Positions 33,690 through 44,523 of a DNA stretch of 64,000 nucleotides are shown here, piece by piece (positions within the stretch are counted from its first letter, which is position 1; every line of letters starts with the position of its first letter). Position numbers and translations under genes: made by a program. The notes under the pieces were generated by a model that ran no database searches, was not told the DNA's origin, and was given only the letters and a program-made list of their open reading frames with translations. Source of the DNA: Capra hircus (Eukaryota; Chordata; Mammalia; Artiodactyla; Bovidae); the NCBI RefSeq assembly GCF_001704415.2, contig NC_030808.1:83918594-83982593 (forward strand). The letters are read 5' to 3'.

Positions 33690-34870
33690 ACTAGTAGCAA
33701 ATCAAGAATAGAGAAATCAAGATGCTGGTAGTGGAAATAGGAAGGAAAGAAAAGTAAAAAGGAAGGATTAAGAGGGCTGGTTTCTAGAATGGGAAGAGGA
33801 AACAAAAATGACTGGTATTTGGAGACTAAGTGAATTACAAAGAATACCATGTTCCCTGCCTCCCCCTCCCCTGCATTCTCTCAGGGGTAAGTACATTTAT
33901 TCTTAGGCTTTCAGTTTGAGGTGATGACAGGAAAATCAAGTGGAAATATTTAGCAGTTAGTTAAAGTGTAGAATTAAACCTCAGGAGAAAACTCACGATC
34001 CAAGATATAATAAGTACACGTGTTGGCAAGATGGAACAATGTGATGATCTGAGCAGAAAGCTAAGTCTCTGACAGAAGACTGAGAAATGGGCTGATGGAC
34101 AGGAGACTCAGGACTTAGAATGAATCAGGTTCTTTCCCTCTGCCAGACATCTAGTCTCCACCCACTGCAATTCAGGAAGCAAAGTCCGTGAAATGAGGAC
34201 ATGCGGCTGGGGTGGGCACAGCTGCTTAAAAGTGCCTTGCAAGGCGAGAACTGAGGGTGTGTGGGTGAGATTCCTGAAGGAGTGGTTGTGGAGAAGAGAG
34301 TGATGAAGAGCAAAAGAAACAGAGGTGGGAAGGTTGATTAGAAAGCTGTCTTGGAATTCAAAGGAGAACCTCTCAAAAAGTGGATACTCAGCTGCAGAGA
34401 GATGAGAGGACAGCCTGGGAGACTGTGGATTCACTGGGCTCTAAATGCGGAGCTAGAGTCAAGAGAGTAGTTAATATAAAAGTGGAAGCAGTGGGTGGAG
34501 ACCAGAAGTTTGGCAGAGAAAGGAAGTAGAAGGGGCAGGGTAGTTTACTAGGGGAGTGGCTTAGTCAAGGCTTTTTGTTTGCTTTGTTTTATATCTAGGA
34601 CAGAGAAGGCTTGTTTCTGAGGGTAGATGGAAGAAAGGGCAAGTGTATTAGCAGGGAGTGAAGAAGATAGGATTCAGGTGAACAGAGGAGACAAGGCAGA
34701 CAGCGGCGAAGAGAGCAGATGGGAAGGGAAGCAATACATCCCCCATCAGAGACCAGTGGGGAAGATGAGAGAAAGGGTGTAAAGAGAGATGCTTGGAGGC
34801 AGAATGGAGAGGAGATGAGGCATCTATCATGTGTTTCCAGGATCGATGAGACAGTAACATGAGGTGTCTG
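33690..34870 (+). repeat. L2-type LINE 3' untranslated remnant
   Basis: Long purine-rich stretch with L2 landmarks in order: 'tttgaggtgatgacaggaaa', 'atcaagtggaaatatttagc', then 'gattgattagaaagctg'-like and 'gatgagagaaagggtgtaaa' blocks. Minus-strand frames of 93-108 codons here come from the purine bias. Confidence 0.5.
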
Positions 34871-35924
34871 ATGCATTCAACAGAGTCTGTGAATCAAGTT
34901 ACAGTGGGGACCTCCAAACTGCTTTTCTCCCCAGGAGACTTCACAGAAGATTATGTTACTGTAAACTGATGTTTAAGCGAGGAAAAAGAAATAAAATTAA
35001 AGGGATACATAGTCTGTTGCACACATTAGCTTTGTAGCTCCCAGTGAAAATGGGGTGATTGTTTTGTCATGACAAGAAGTAGATAATGTAAACCATATTA
35101 TGACATGATACAGACAACTGGTCATCACTTACATGAAGTAAAAGTACAGATGTAATTGGAGGTGACATACATTTCATAATTGTGCTGTGGGACTTTCTCT
35201 GGGAGGATCCCAGAGAAGCCAAATATCAAGTGTGGTGGCTGTGGCTTACTTTGATGAGTAATAAACTCATCACAACAAGAAGAAAGACTTGCTATGAATC
35301 AGAGGCAGAGCCAGGAGGCAGTCTATCTTTGGTTCCTACTATCAGATCAAACCACTCAATGCCAGAAGAACTGGAGAAACCTGTAGGAAAGGAGTGAGTC
35401 ATTGTGTCTTGCCTGATAAAAGTTGCTGCACTCTGTGTGTCTGTCTCACTGTCTCTTTCTGACAAAACTGTACTATTGTTCAAGCCAATGGTTTTCACCC
35501 TGAGAAGGCAGCTTGTGCCAATGTAGTGATGGTGATTATGGCCCTCAATCAGATCTTCCCTTTTTGAACCAGTCATGTGGCAGGCAAGAGACTCTAACCA
35601 AGCCCCTTCTTGGCACCTTTTGTGCTCCTGGACACACGCCTCCTTGGGTCTATATAATGAAATAAAAAGCACAAATAGTGGCAGGACTGAATGGCAGGTG
35701 AATGAAGGAGGGCAGGGCTTGTTAAGACCTTTTACTTAATGACAACTATGTCAAAGAAGTGAGAGGCCAAGAGAATTGGCCAAAAAGTCCAAGCAGATGC
35801 TTGTAAGGGAAAAGAGTGTGGGAAAACATAACTATTTCTTGCAAAGTAGCTAGAATCATGTCATTATCATGGATTGTGATAATATAATTGAATTAGGCCA
35901 TATGACTATAACAGTTTCCTGTCC
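34871..35924. other. Unique intergenic DNA
   Basis: The 126-codon minus frame at 35292-35672 is the longest non-repeat frame in this part but has no recognisable domain, no ATG context support and no splice evidence. Treated as chance. Confidence 0.45.
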
Positions 35925-36025
35925 AAAAAAAAAAAAAAATTCAGTCGCTAAGTTGTGTCTGACTCTTTGTGACTCCATGGGCTGCAGCATATCAGGCTTC
36001 CCTGTCCTTCACTATCCTGAGTCCA
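35925..36025 (-). repeat. Short BovB 3' end behind an A15 run
   Basis: 'ttcagtcgctaagttgtgtc' then 'caggcttccctgtccttcac' is the reverse BovB terminus, cut after about 80 bases. An A15 run at 35925-35939 lies directly left. Confidence 0.75.
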
Positions 36026-36039
36026 GGGGTCCTAATAAA

Positions 36040-36265
36040 TGTGCAATTTGTGAATCTCTGCTGAGATGGGTCAACACTCCCCAAGGAGTGTTTGGAAATG
36101 TGAGGGGGTGTTTTAGATTGTCCCAATGACTAGGATGAGGCTGGTGTTTAGCGGGGATGGGGTGCAGTGACACTTAATGTCCTGCACTGACTGCCTAAAG
36201 AGGAAACAATGGTCCCACCAAACATACTAATATCACTCTGCAAAAAATACCGAGTCACAGACACC
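36040..36265 (+). mobile_element. MER20-like hAT DNA transposon remnant
   Basis: 'gtttggaaatgtgagggggt', 'gaggctggtgtttagcgggg' and 'taatgtcctgcactgac' follow the MER20 order (aatgtctggagacattt, ggccagggatgctgctaaac, atcctacaatgcacagg). Diverged. Confidence 0.5.
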
Positions 36266-36469
36266 TCTCTCATGGAACAGACTTCATAGCTTTTGATTTA
36301 TGAATAAGATTCTTTGAAAACAAAAATCCAGGTAAGTTGGATGTTCTAACATTGATTACTTTCAATATCATTTTCAAATATGAAGGATAAGTACCTAGGG
36401 ATGGAGCCTCAGTTTGGGGAGGAAGAATAAACTTGTTTGGATCGATGTTCAAAAAACAGCATAAATGGG

Positions 36470-36602
36470 AGAGGGAGGGAGGGAATTACTGTTTAATGGG
36501 TAGAGGGTCAGTTTTGCAAGACAAAAAACTTCTAAAGATCTGTAGATACAACAATATGAATATACTTACGACTATTGAATTGTACATGTAAAAATGGTTA
36601 AA
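36470..36602 (+). repeat. Old L1 LINE 3' end
   Basis: 'gggtagagggtcagttttgc', 'caacaatatgaatatactta' and 'attgaattgtacatgtaaaa' are the L1M terminus. Confidence 0.75.
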
Positions 36603-36774
36603 ATGGTACCCACAGACATAGAAAACAAACTTATGGTTATCAAAGGGGAAAGGGGAAGGAAGGGATAAATCAGAAATTTGGGATCAATATACACACAGTA
36701 CCATATATAAAACAAACAGGGAAGTATATACAATAGTTTGTAATAACCTATAATGGGAAATAACCTGAAAGAGG
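36603..36774 (+). repeat. Artiodactyl L1 3' region, left part
   Basis: 'agaaaacaaacttatggtta' to 'taatgggaaataacctgaaa'. Continues after the nested SINEs at 37351-37495. Confidence 0.75.
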
Positions 36775-37112
36775 GACTTCCCTGGTGGTACAGTGGATAA
36801 GAATCCACCCGCCAACGCAGGGTCATGGATTCAATCCCTGACCTGGAAAGATCTCACATGGCAACTAAAGCCTGGATGCCATGACTACTGAGCCCAAGTT
36901 CTAGAGTCCACACGCCCCCAACCACTGAGTCCGCATGCTGCAACTACTGAGGCCTGCGTGCCAAGAGCCTGTGTTCCACAACAAGAGAAGCCACCACAAT
37001 GAGAAGCCATGAACCCCAACGATGAGTAGCCCCTGCACACTACAACTAGAGAAAGCCTGTGTGCAGCAGCTAAGACCCAGGGCAACCAAAATAGTAATTC
37101 TAACAAATAAAA
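36775..37112 (+). repeat. CHR-type SINE nested in L1
   Basis: Long form: head 'gggacttccctggtggtaca', body with repeated 'actactgag' words, tail 'aacaaataaaatgtatac'. Confidence 0.9.
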
Positions 37113-37129
37113 TGTATACACTGCCAGGG

Positions 37130-37350
37130 GCTTCCCAGGTGGCGCTGCTGGTAAAGAGCCTGCCTGCCAATGCAATGTAAGAGACGTAGGTTTGATCCCT
37201 GGGTCGGGAAGATCCCCTGGAGGAGGGCATGATAACCCATTCCAGTATTGTTGCCTGGAGAATCCCATGGACAGAGGAGACTGGTGAGCAACTGTCCACA
37301 GGGTTGCAAAGAGTCAGACATGACTGAAGCAACTTAGCATGCACACATAC
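37130..37350 (+). repeat. Bov-tA SINE nested in L1
   Basis: Head 'ggcttcccaggtggcgctgc', tail 'gaagcaacttagcatgcaca'. Placed directly behind the CHR SINE. Confidence 0.94.
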
Positions 37351-37495
37351 ATTACTAAACTTAGAAAAAGAATATATATAATAAATATATATAAATAACT
37401 TTCTGCACACCTGATACTAACACATTTTAATTTAAAAATGGTTAATATGGTAAATTTAATGTGTGTTTTATCATTAAAAATCAACAAAATAATAA
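37351..37495 (+). repeat. Artiodactyl L1 3' region, right part
   Basis: Resumes with 'aaaaagaatatatataataa', 'tttctgcacacctgatacta' and 'aatggttaatatggtaaatt', the order expected after the part at 36603-36774. Confidence 0.7.
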
Positions 37496-37619
37496 AATTT
37501 TGAAAATATATAAATGGCTTGAGAATTGGATGCACCCCTCATTTCAAACCTTTGAAGCAGAATTTTCACATAACAGGGATAGACCTAGGGAAATCAAGGA
37601 GAAGCTTGTATTTAGGTTC

Positions 37620-37961
37620 CTAGTAATCAGTCTTAGCATTCCTGGATCTCTTTTCCAACAGGAGTCTTCTCTGCCATCCCTCAGGATGCCGCAATCTACT
37701 GATAATCCCTTAGCTTGGTACAGTGGAGCAATCCATTTGCTGTCCTTGATCCCTTTCTTTCCCTTGTCTCTCCCATCTCTCTGCCCCAAACCAGCCTCAT
37801 CCAGGCTCTTCTGTCTCTCCACTGGGCTCCAGCAGTAGCCTACCACCTAGTCTCCTGCATCCCTGCTACTCCTTGCCACTGCCCCCGATCCATTTCCCTC
37901 ACACACCAGCCATAAAGATGTCTTTTACCCATTATTCAGGTCGTGCCATTCCTTAGCTTCG
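37620..37961 (+). repeat. L2 LINE, left part
   Basis: 'ctccagcagtagcctaccac', 'ctgatc'-like spacing, 'gccataaagatgtcttttac' and 'ggtcgtgccattccttagct' follow the L2 3' region (ctgcaatagcctcctaac ... cagatcatgtcactcc). Interrupted by an L1 piece, continues at 38056. Confidence 0.65.
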
Positions 37962-37967
37962 AATCCT

Positions 37968-38052
37968 TTTTTTTAAATTTATTTTTTAAAATTTTACATT
38001 ATTTTACTTTACAATACTGTATTGGTTTTGTCATACATCAACATGAATCCTT
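37968..38052 (-). repeat. Short ruminant L1 insertion with TSD
   Basis: T-rich left end, then 'caatactgtattggttttgt' and 'catacatcaacatgaatcc', a common reverse L1 3' segment in ruminants. 'gaatccttt' near 37962 and 38045 forms the TSD within the surrounding L2. Confidence 0.65.
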
Positions 38053-38055
38053 TCC

Positions 38056-38585
38056 CTTTGCATTGAAAAGGAAATCGGGATCGATTTTCATGCCTCTCTC
38101 CTTCCTTGTTTGAACCTTGTTTGAACCTCCTGTCCCTTGCTCACTGGGCTCTGGCCACATTGGCCTGCCTTTCCTTCCTCATGTGTGCTCAACTCACGGC
38201 CACCTTGGGAGCTTTGCGCTTGTTCCCTCTTCCTGGAATGCTCTCTAAATAACTAGCTGTTTCTTAGGCTTTAGGAATGGCTGACAGTGTCATCTTTTCT
38301 AGATTCCTTCTTGGTCCTCCCCAACCCCTACCCTCCTCTCTGTCCTCTTAGAAAATTGCCCGCCTCCTCATAATCACTGTTTACTGCAGTTACAAACTTA
38401 TCTCAACCTGAAATCATCCTGTTTATTTGTTCACATTTTCATTGTTTGTTTGTTTTCCTCTATTAGAAAATAAGCTCCATGAGGACAAGTCCTGCCTATT
38501 TTGTTCACCATTTTATTACCAGCATACAGAACAACACCTTTCACATAATAGCCGTACAACAAATGCTTATTCAATAAAAGAACAA
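38056..38585 (+). repeat. L2 LINE, right part with 3' end
   Basis: Clear L2 series: 'gctctggccacattggcctg', 'ttccctcttcctggaatgct', 'aaataagctccatgaggaca' and the terminus 'caacaaatgcttattcaata'. Confidence 0.85.
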
Positions 38586-38959
38586 GTGAAATGTGAATCT
38601 GCTTTTCATAAGAGTCCTATGAGACAGAGAAAATATTTTCAATCCTAGTTTACCAACATATTTTACAGAATATCTGTGCTTACCAAAACCACATAAGTGA
38701 TTTTTTTCTTCTAAGTCCTTTTTGCTGCTTTCTATTTGCTGGCTCGTAAACAGGTAATCTTAGCCCTCTTCGAAGATGGAAGAGGCAGGAAGTGGGGCAC
38801 TTGAAGAGACTACAAGTCATACTATATACACTTTCTTATTCATAAAACTGTGTCCACAGACAGAGAAGTGTGGGGGCAGGGGCCTATCTCCTCCGTATCT
38901 CTATTGAAACCACGCATAGCATGGCTGGACGAGCAGGCAAGCACTGTGGGTCACTGCAG
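38586..38959. other. Unique intergenic DNA
   Basis: Nothing recognised. Confidence 0.4.
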
Positions 38960-39108
38960 GGGCTTTGTAGGAAGATAGATCTGGGTTTCACTTTTACTTC
39001 TACTACTTACTGGCTGTGTCTTCAGACAAGTTAGTTATCTTTTCTGATACTTGATCCCCTTTCTTGTAAAATGAGAATAACACCACGATCTTTTAAAGTT
39101 ATTTGGGT
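38960..39108 (+). repeat. MIR SINE
   Basis: 'ctacttactggctgtgtctt', 'cttgtaaaatgagaataaca' and 'gatcttttaaagttatttgg' are a decayed MIR core and 3' part. Confidence 0.75.
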
Positions 39109-39112
39109 GGGT

Positions 39113-39250
39113 AGGGGGAATTCCTTGGTGGCCTAATGGCTAAGGTGCTGCACTCCCAATGCAGGGGGCCTGGGTTTGATTCTTGGTCAGGGAATTCTAT
39201 CCCACTTGCCACAACTAAGAGCATGCTGCAAGTAAAGATTCTGCATGCCA
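39113..39250 (+). repeat. CHR-type SINE, left part
   Basis: Head 'ggaattccttggtggcctaa'. Interrupted at 'caactaacacctg' by a Bov-A2 and resumed at 39531-39590. Confidence 0.9.
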
Positions 39251-39263
39251 CAACTAACACCTG

Positions 39264-39530
39264 CTTCTGCTAAGTCGCGTCAGTCGTGTCCGACTCTGTG
39301 TGACCCCATAGACGGCAGCCCACGAGGCTCCCCCGTTCCTGGGACTCTCCAGGCAAGAACACTGGAGTGGGTTGCCATTTCCTTTTCCAATGCATGAAAG
39401 TGAAAGGTGAAAGTGAAGTCGCTCAGTCGTGTCTGACTCTGTGCGACCCCATGGACTGCAGTGCACCAGGCTCCTCCGTCCATGGGATTTCCCAGGCAAG
39501 AGTACTAGAGTGGGGTGCCGTTGCCTTCTC
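39264..39530 (-). repeat. Bov-A2 SINE nested in CHR SINE, with TSD
   Basis: Full dimer in reverse with the linker 'gcatgaaagtgaaaggtgaa'. TSD 'caactaa[c/g]acctg' at 39251-39263 and 39531-39543, taken from the CHR tail. Confidence 0.96.
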
Positions 39531-39590
39531 CAACTAAGACCTGGCACAGCCAAATAAATAATGAATAAAAATAAATATTTAAAGTTTTTG
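39531..39590 (+). repeat. CHR-type SINE, right part
   Basis: 'gacctggcacagccaaataa' then an A/T-rich tail, the expected continuation of the part ending at 39263. Confidence 0.88.
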
Positions 39591-39633
39591 GGGGGATTAT
39601 TAAACAAGAGAAGATCTGGTGTTTGGTATGCAG

Positions 39634-39860
39634 TTGGGCTTCCCAGGTGGTGCTAGTGGTAAAGAACCTGCCTGCCAATGCAGGAGAAGTAAGCGATGTC
39701 AGTTCAGTCCCTGGGTTGGAAAGATCCCCTGGAGGAGGGCATGCAACCCACTCCAGTATTCTTGCCTGGAGAATCCCATGGACAGTGGAGCCTGGCAGGC
39801 TATAGTCCAGAGGGCTGCAAAGAATCAGACACAACTAAAGTGACTTAGCACACAGCACAG
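39634..39860 (+). repeat. Bov-tA SINE
   Basis: Head 'gggcttcccaggtggtgcta', tail 'aagtgacttagcacacagca'. Confidence 0.94.
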
Positions 39861-40316
39861 GTGCTGTATAAAGAATATGGTGTCAGACTGTTATAAACAT
39901 GGCATTGAACAGGCTTACCAGAAAGTTCAGCTTTCCAACATCTCCCTCTTCCACCTATAGACACGGAAGGGAAGTTAATTTCTAGCTTTTAGAACTGACA
40001 AGCTCTTGATAATCATCCAGTCAAGCTACTTAATTTGTACTCCAAAGAAACTCACAACCAGAGAAGGTGATGACTTGACTGAGCACCCTAGGACAGTAGC
40101 AATGGAACTGGAGATGGAAGAGGAACCTGAGGGAGCTACGCCTGTTTGTGACTCTCTCTACTCACTGTAGAGACCACCAGGCATGCACATCTCAGATCTC
40201 CATCTGTTCCTTTCCTTGGCTGATGTACACAATTTAAATCAGGAGGGTTCCCTCAGGGCAGGTGGGATCATTCAGATATGAGCAGGCCCTGAGGAGTCCT
40301 GGGGCCTTCCCCAAAG
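39861..40316. other. Intergenic DNA, possible old SINE at 40008-40125
   Basis: 'aatcatccagtcaagctact' and 'agagaaggtgatgacttgac' resemble a MIR-related reverse motif. The rest is not recognised. Confidence 0.35.
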
Positions 40317-40390
40317 CCTAGTTACTGGCTTGTGAAATGGGCAGTTACATCTCCCTGATTCTTAGTTCCATCCTCTACAAAACAGGGATG
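40317..40390 (+). repeat. MIR SINE, left part
   Basis: 'agttactggcttgtgaaatg' then 'ccatcctctacaaaacaggg' follow the MIR core; continues at 40511. Confidence 0.6.
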
Positions 40391-40510
40391 GTAGTGGGGG
40401 AGAATGGATACGCATGTATGTGTTTGGCTGAGTCCCTTTGCCGTCCACCTGAAACTATAACATTTAATTGGCTATACTCCAATATAAAATTAAAAAGTTA
40501 AAAAAAAATA
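40391..40510 (+). repeat. Ruminant L1 3' end nested in MIR
   Basis: 'gggggagaatggatacgcat', 'ggctgagtccctttgccgtc', 'ggctatactccaatataaaa' and an A tail. Confidence 0.8.
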
Positions 40511-40610
40511 AGGATAACAGCACTTACCTCTTAGGATTGTCATAAAGATTAAATAAAATAACTCATGTAAAATTGCCTGCAACTCAGAAACAGTAATAGA
40601 TCTATTTCTA
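40511..40610 (+). repeat. MIR SINE, right part
   Basis: 'aggataacagcacttacctc' and 'gattaaataaaataactcat' are the MIR 3' part, as expected after the left part. Confidence 0.6.
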
Positions 40611-41957
40611 AACTTGTATAAAAGTGATTTAAAAGTGCCTGTTGTAAGAGGAAAATATAGTTTTGCTCATATAATACAATATGTAATATATAATAATTTA
40701 TTACTAACCTTGGGAAAATAGAAAATACTTGGTTCTAAAGAAATATATTGATTACCATTGAATATTGGTGACTAGAAGAGAATAAAGTATCACAAACTGA
40801 CTGGTAAATTAAGTCTCTTACTGTACATGTCATATTGTAAAAGCAAATAATGAAACTGCATTTTATTTGTTTGTACCAATAAGTAAGTTATAATATGAAG
40901 TACATTAGGATAAATTTCTGCATAGTCTATAGAGAAAATATATCAATAAGAATGGGCACAAAGCAAGCAGCAATATAAAATAAACTTGAATGAATTGCTA
41001 TACAAGGAGTTGCAGCACATGTAGATAAACATATTTCACTAAAAACTAGCGCAAAATACAGGAGCATATTATCGCATTGGCAGGAATGTCTATATTATGT
41101 GGGCAGTTAAATCAAGTTGTTCACAGAAAAGTTAGTATACGAAAAAGCAACAAAGAAACAAAGCGAATTTCAACAGAAATCTCCTCTGATACCCCACAAC
41201 AATGGGCAGAAACAAAAAAGTGACAAAAAGTGACCAAAAAGGCTTCTTAGCAGTTTACTTTTCATCCTCAGAACCCAGGAAGCCTTCTTCTTTAACTCCC
41301 ACCAAACAAACCCTATGCCTCTGCTGCTTCCTGATGAGTCTCTTCATCATTAAGTGTCACTGCATTAAAAATAAAGTCAACACTCCTTCAAATCAGCAAA
41401 TTCACGTTTTTAGACTGATTTCATCACTATCTTTTGCTTTGTAAGAGTGTGTTTACTATCAACCCTAGGCTTCTCTTCTAGTTTCAAATCTTTGTAATTT
41501 ATTTTGGTTGTTGCAAGATCTGAAGAGTATCTGGCAACTTTATTATGGTCTTTCTCTCCAGGTCTTAAAAAAGTCTAAGACTGACGCTTATGTTAGAAAA
41601 TAGCTGATACTGCTTTTGAGCCAATAACTTACATAATAAATAATTTAATTTTTTAAAAAGAGTGAAGTATAATGTGAAATAGAAATTATTACAGGAATAA
41701 AGTAAATTCTACACCCATCAATTTGGGGACTTATAATCTTTTAAGATAACTCCTAAATGGTGCTGCACCTCACCAGTAGGAGGGAATAATAATTGCCATT
41801 GCTTGATCATCCATTACATCCCTTCCCTCTTAGTTTTGAACTTTCTGTTGGTAGCACTTAAGTCAACATGGGATGATTTTTCGCTACCTCTTTCAGTGGA
41901 AAAACACTTAGTATACATTAACTAGCATGATCATTTAAATCACTTATGCACAAACAC
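40611..41957. other. AT-rich intergenic DNA, no gene seen
   Basis: The 80-codon plus frame at 41202-41444 lacks motifs. No repeat recognised. Confidence 0.5.
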
Positions 41958-42300
41958 AGCATCACTGAGGATGGTGACTGCAGCCATGAAATTAAAAGAT
42001 GTTAGCTCCTTGGAAGAAAAGCTATGATGGCATATTACAAGGCAGGAACACCACTTTGCCAACAATAATCAAAGCTATGGTTTTTCCAGTAGTCATGTAC
42101 AGATGTGAGAGGTGGACCACCAGGAAAGTTGAGCAATGAAGAATTGATGCTTTTGAACTGTGATGCTGGAGAAGACTCTTGACAGTCCCTTGGACAGCAA
42201 GGAGATCAAAACAGTCAGTCCTAAAGAAATCAACCTTGAATATTCATTGGAAGGACTGATGCTGAAGTTGGAGCTCCAATACTTTGGCCACCTGATGTGA
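41958..42300 (+). repeat. BovB LINE internal fragment lacking its 3' end
   Basis: From 'catcactgaggatggtgact' to 'ctttggccacctgatgtgaa', then unrelated sequence. Carries many substitutions and small deletions. The missing 3' end points to a later deletion or rearrangement. Confidence 0.9.
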
Positions 42301-43235
42301 AGATTTACAGGTTAAGATTGTATTTGAACTTTGAATTGTGATATTTACTGCAGACTCTTCTCTTTAATTACTGCCTTGAACAATTCTCTAGGGAATCACC
42401 ATTTTCCTCCCCAGTTCCCTTATAAAGGCCACACACACAGCAAGGGCTGCTTTGCCCAGTATATCGGGTTCATTCTACTCATCTGTGGTCCAGGATAAAG
42501 AAATCCATGTGAGAGGGGTCATGCTACCAGGACTGCCTCTCTCCTTGGTTCAGACAAGCCATGGAGAAGGGAAATTTACAAAGACATTGAGAGCCACCTC
42601 ACTCAGGGAGGAGGGCTTTAGACATCCCACAGGACAGACAAACTCAAAGGTACTTGTTTTTGAAAGAAAACATAAATTAAACTTAATGAGGCATGGAGTT
42701 GGATGCTCTTTATGACTGACTGATTTCCAATAAATTCAGGGCACCCATCCCAAATTCAGGGCAAGCTCTATATAACCAAAATCTAAGGAAAAGTCTGAGT
42801 TTCATGGTATATTCTTTAGGGCCACTTTTGAATGCATTAACTATGGGAATCAGAAAATTTAGGGAGCAGCTAGGCAAATGTTCCATGGGTACCAGAGTGC
42901 CACTTAGGCACAAAGGGATATGGCAGGGTTCTGTTTGGCCATGTGGAAGATGCTGTAGAATCACCTGAGTTTGTTCTGTTTTTTTTTTTTTTTTTTTTGC
43001 CACAGAAGCAGTAATCTTTCATTATAGGCCATTTTAATCATTGCTGAGTTTTTCTTAAATGTCTGTAACTGAGTCTGGCTATACAGCAGTGGGTCTGTAG
43101 CTCAACAGTAGCTGCATATGACAGTGGCCTTCCAGGGGGACTGTTGCTACAGCGATGATGCAAGCTGACTCATTCAAACATGGAAAGAAAATATTAGAAC
43201 TCCTAACTGTAAAATACCACATTATAGACGTATAC

Positions 43236-43238
<3 letters not shown>
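42301..43238. other. Intergenic DNA, T20 run at 42979-42998
   Basis: Short frames at 42452-42715 (plus) and 42710-43003 (minus, starting in the T run) have no recognisable protein. Confidence 0.45.
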
Positions 43239-43270
<32 letters not shown>

Positions 43271-43280
43271 TTGTTGTTGT
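43239..43280. repeat. (TG)n then (TTG)n microsatellite
   Basis: About 14 TG units to 43267, followed by 'ttgttgttgttg'. Lies at the tail side of the reverse CHR SINE. Confidence 0.95.
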
Positions 43281-43282
43281 TT

Positions 43283-43394
43283 TTTAATGCACTGTGGAGC
43301 TTGCAGAATCTTAGTTCCCCAACCAGGGATTGAAGCCAGGCTCTTGGTAGTAGAAGTTCAGAGTCCTAACCAATGGACCACCAGGGAATTCCCT
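43283..43394 (-). repeat. CHR-type SINE, short form
   Basis: Reverse unit: 'cttagttccccaaccaggga' and the head 'ggaccaccagggaattccct'. Confidence 0.85.
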
Positions 43395-43789
43395 GTGATC
43401 TTTTTGTATGTCTAGTGCCTGTATATAGATTATAAAAATAAATAGACATTTATTGAGGGTGTGTGCTCAATAACTTTTTACTAACTAGGGTGCATAATTT
43501 AAAAAATTGGAGATTACTGTAAGGTAATCCAATAAGGTAATGGATTAGGTGAAAGCAGAATAATAATTCGATTTTAGTTTGCTGAGTGATTTCTCAATTG
43601 TGTGTTGTTTACTTGCCATTTAGCCACTGGTTTGGTAGCTAGGATTGTAAAACTGTAACTAGGGGATAATCTACTGCTGGTAATTAAGGAACTCCAAGAC
43701 AAACCACTGAGTCATGGCTGTGATCAGATGCTTTCTATTTCTCCTTCCCTTAGGTGGAGGGGTAGTGGGAAAACTTTTAGGAGTCAGAC
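43395..43789. other. Intergenic DNA, nothing firm
   Basis: A short MIR-like scrap ('gacatttattgagggtgtgt') near 43446. Confidence 0.35.
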
Positions 43790-43995
43790 ACACCCATGTC
43801 TGACTAGGATGAACTCTAAACTCTGCCTCTTATTTTTGCTTTATGATTTTGAGAAAGTAAATTAATCTTTAAGCTAGCTGAGCCCCTAATTTTCTCACTT
43901 GCATGATGTGCTGGTTGTAAAAACAAAATGGAAAATTGACATAAGCTAGCAGAGTGCCTGGTGCATAGTAAGCTCTCAACAAATGTTGGCTCCTA
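43790..43995 (+). repeat. MIR SINE
   Basis: Decayed but ordered: 'gaactctaaactctgcctct', 'gagcccctaattttctcact', 'gcagagtgcctggtgcatag' and 'taagctctcaacaaatgttg'. Confidence 0.75.
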
Positions 43996-44523
43996 GCTTC
44001 TCAAATCTTTTGCTTGTAGACCAATCATCTATACTGAGAGAATTGCCAAGACTATATATAAGCTAGGGCCAAGTGAATTACGTGAGAACCACATGGCCTG
44101 GGAATTATTACGTAAGACTTGCCAAACTGAAGAAAAAACAACCCTGCCAATAATAATGACAGGGATTCATGCCAGATGCTGATACCTAAAAAGGAGCTCT
44201 TCAACAAAAAATAAAAATAAAAGATCTCTTTATTTACTCAGGGAGCCTGGTACCACACCGCTGCAGGGAGGGAGACAAGAGTGCACAGTCCCAACCTCTG
44301 GTGCTGGTCTTGGCTGGGAAGGAACACCTCCCACACCTCTGCTGGAGTTCTACTGCCTGCCTGCCAACTCGGTATCTGCAGAGTCCCAGCTGAGTGGGTA
44401 AGCCACAGGTGACAGAGCAACACTTGCAGAGGTTCTGCTGGGTCAGCCGACTTTCCCAGGCTGTTTTATGACAGGGTGGATGATGAAGCTTTCTTTCTTG
44501 ATTTCTTGAAGGCAGGATAGGTG
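43996..44523. other. Unique DNA, GC-richer at 44230-44470
   Basis: Two overlapping minus frames (44234-44530 and 44238-44423) arise from GC content and lack motifs. The minus strand has AATAAA-like words next to a T-rich run near 44205-44235; this may be an LTR edge but is not convincing. Confidence 0.35.

Noticed and set aside
35292..35672. A 126-codon minus frame in apparently unique DNA
   Set aside because: No recognisable domain, no good start or splice context, and biased by surrounding composition. I cannot support it as a gene.
36901..37410. A 169-codon minus frame with several hydrophobic stretches, resembling a membrane protein
   Set aside because: It is the antisense translation of the nested CHR and Bov-tA SINEs plus L1 sequence.
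44205..44470. A processed pseudogene suggested by A-rich sequence next to a GC-rich block
   Set aside because: The A/T-rich run is on the wrong side of the candidate AATAAA, there is no TSD and no recognisable parent protein.
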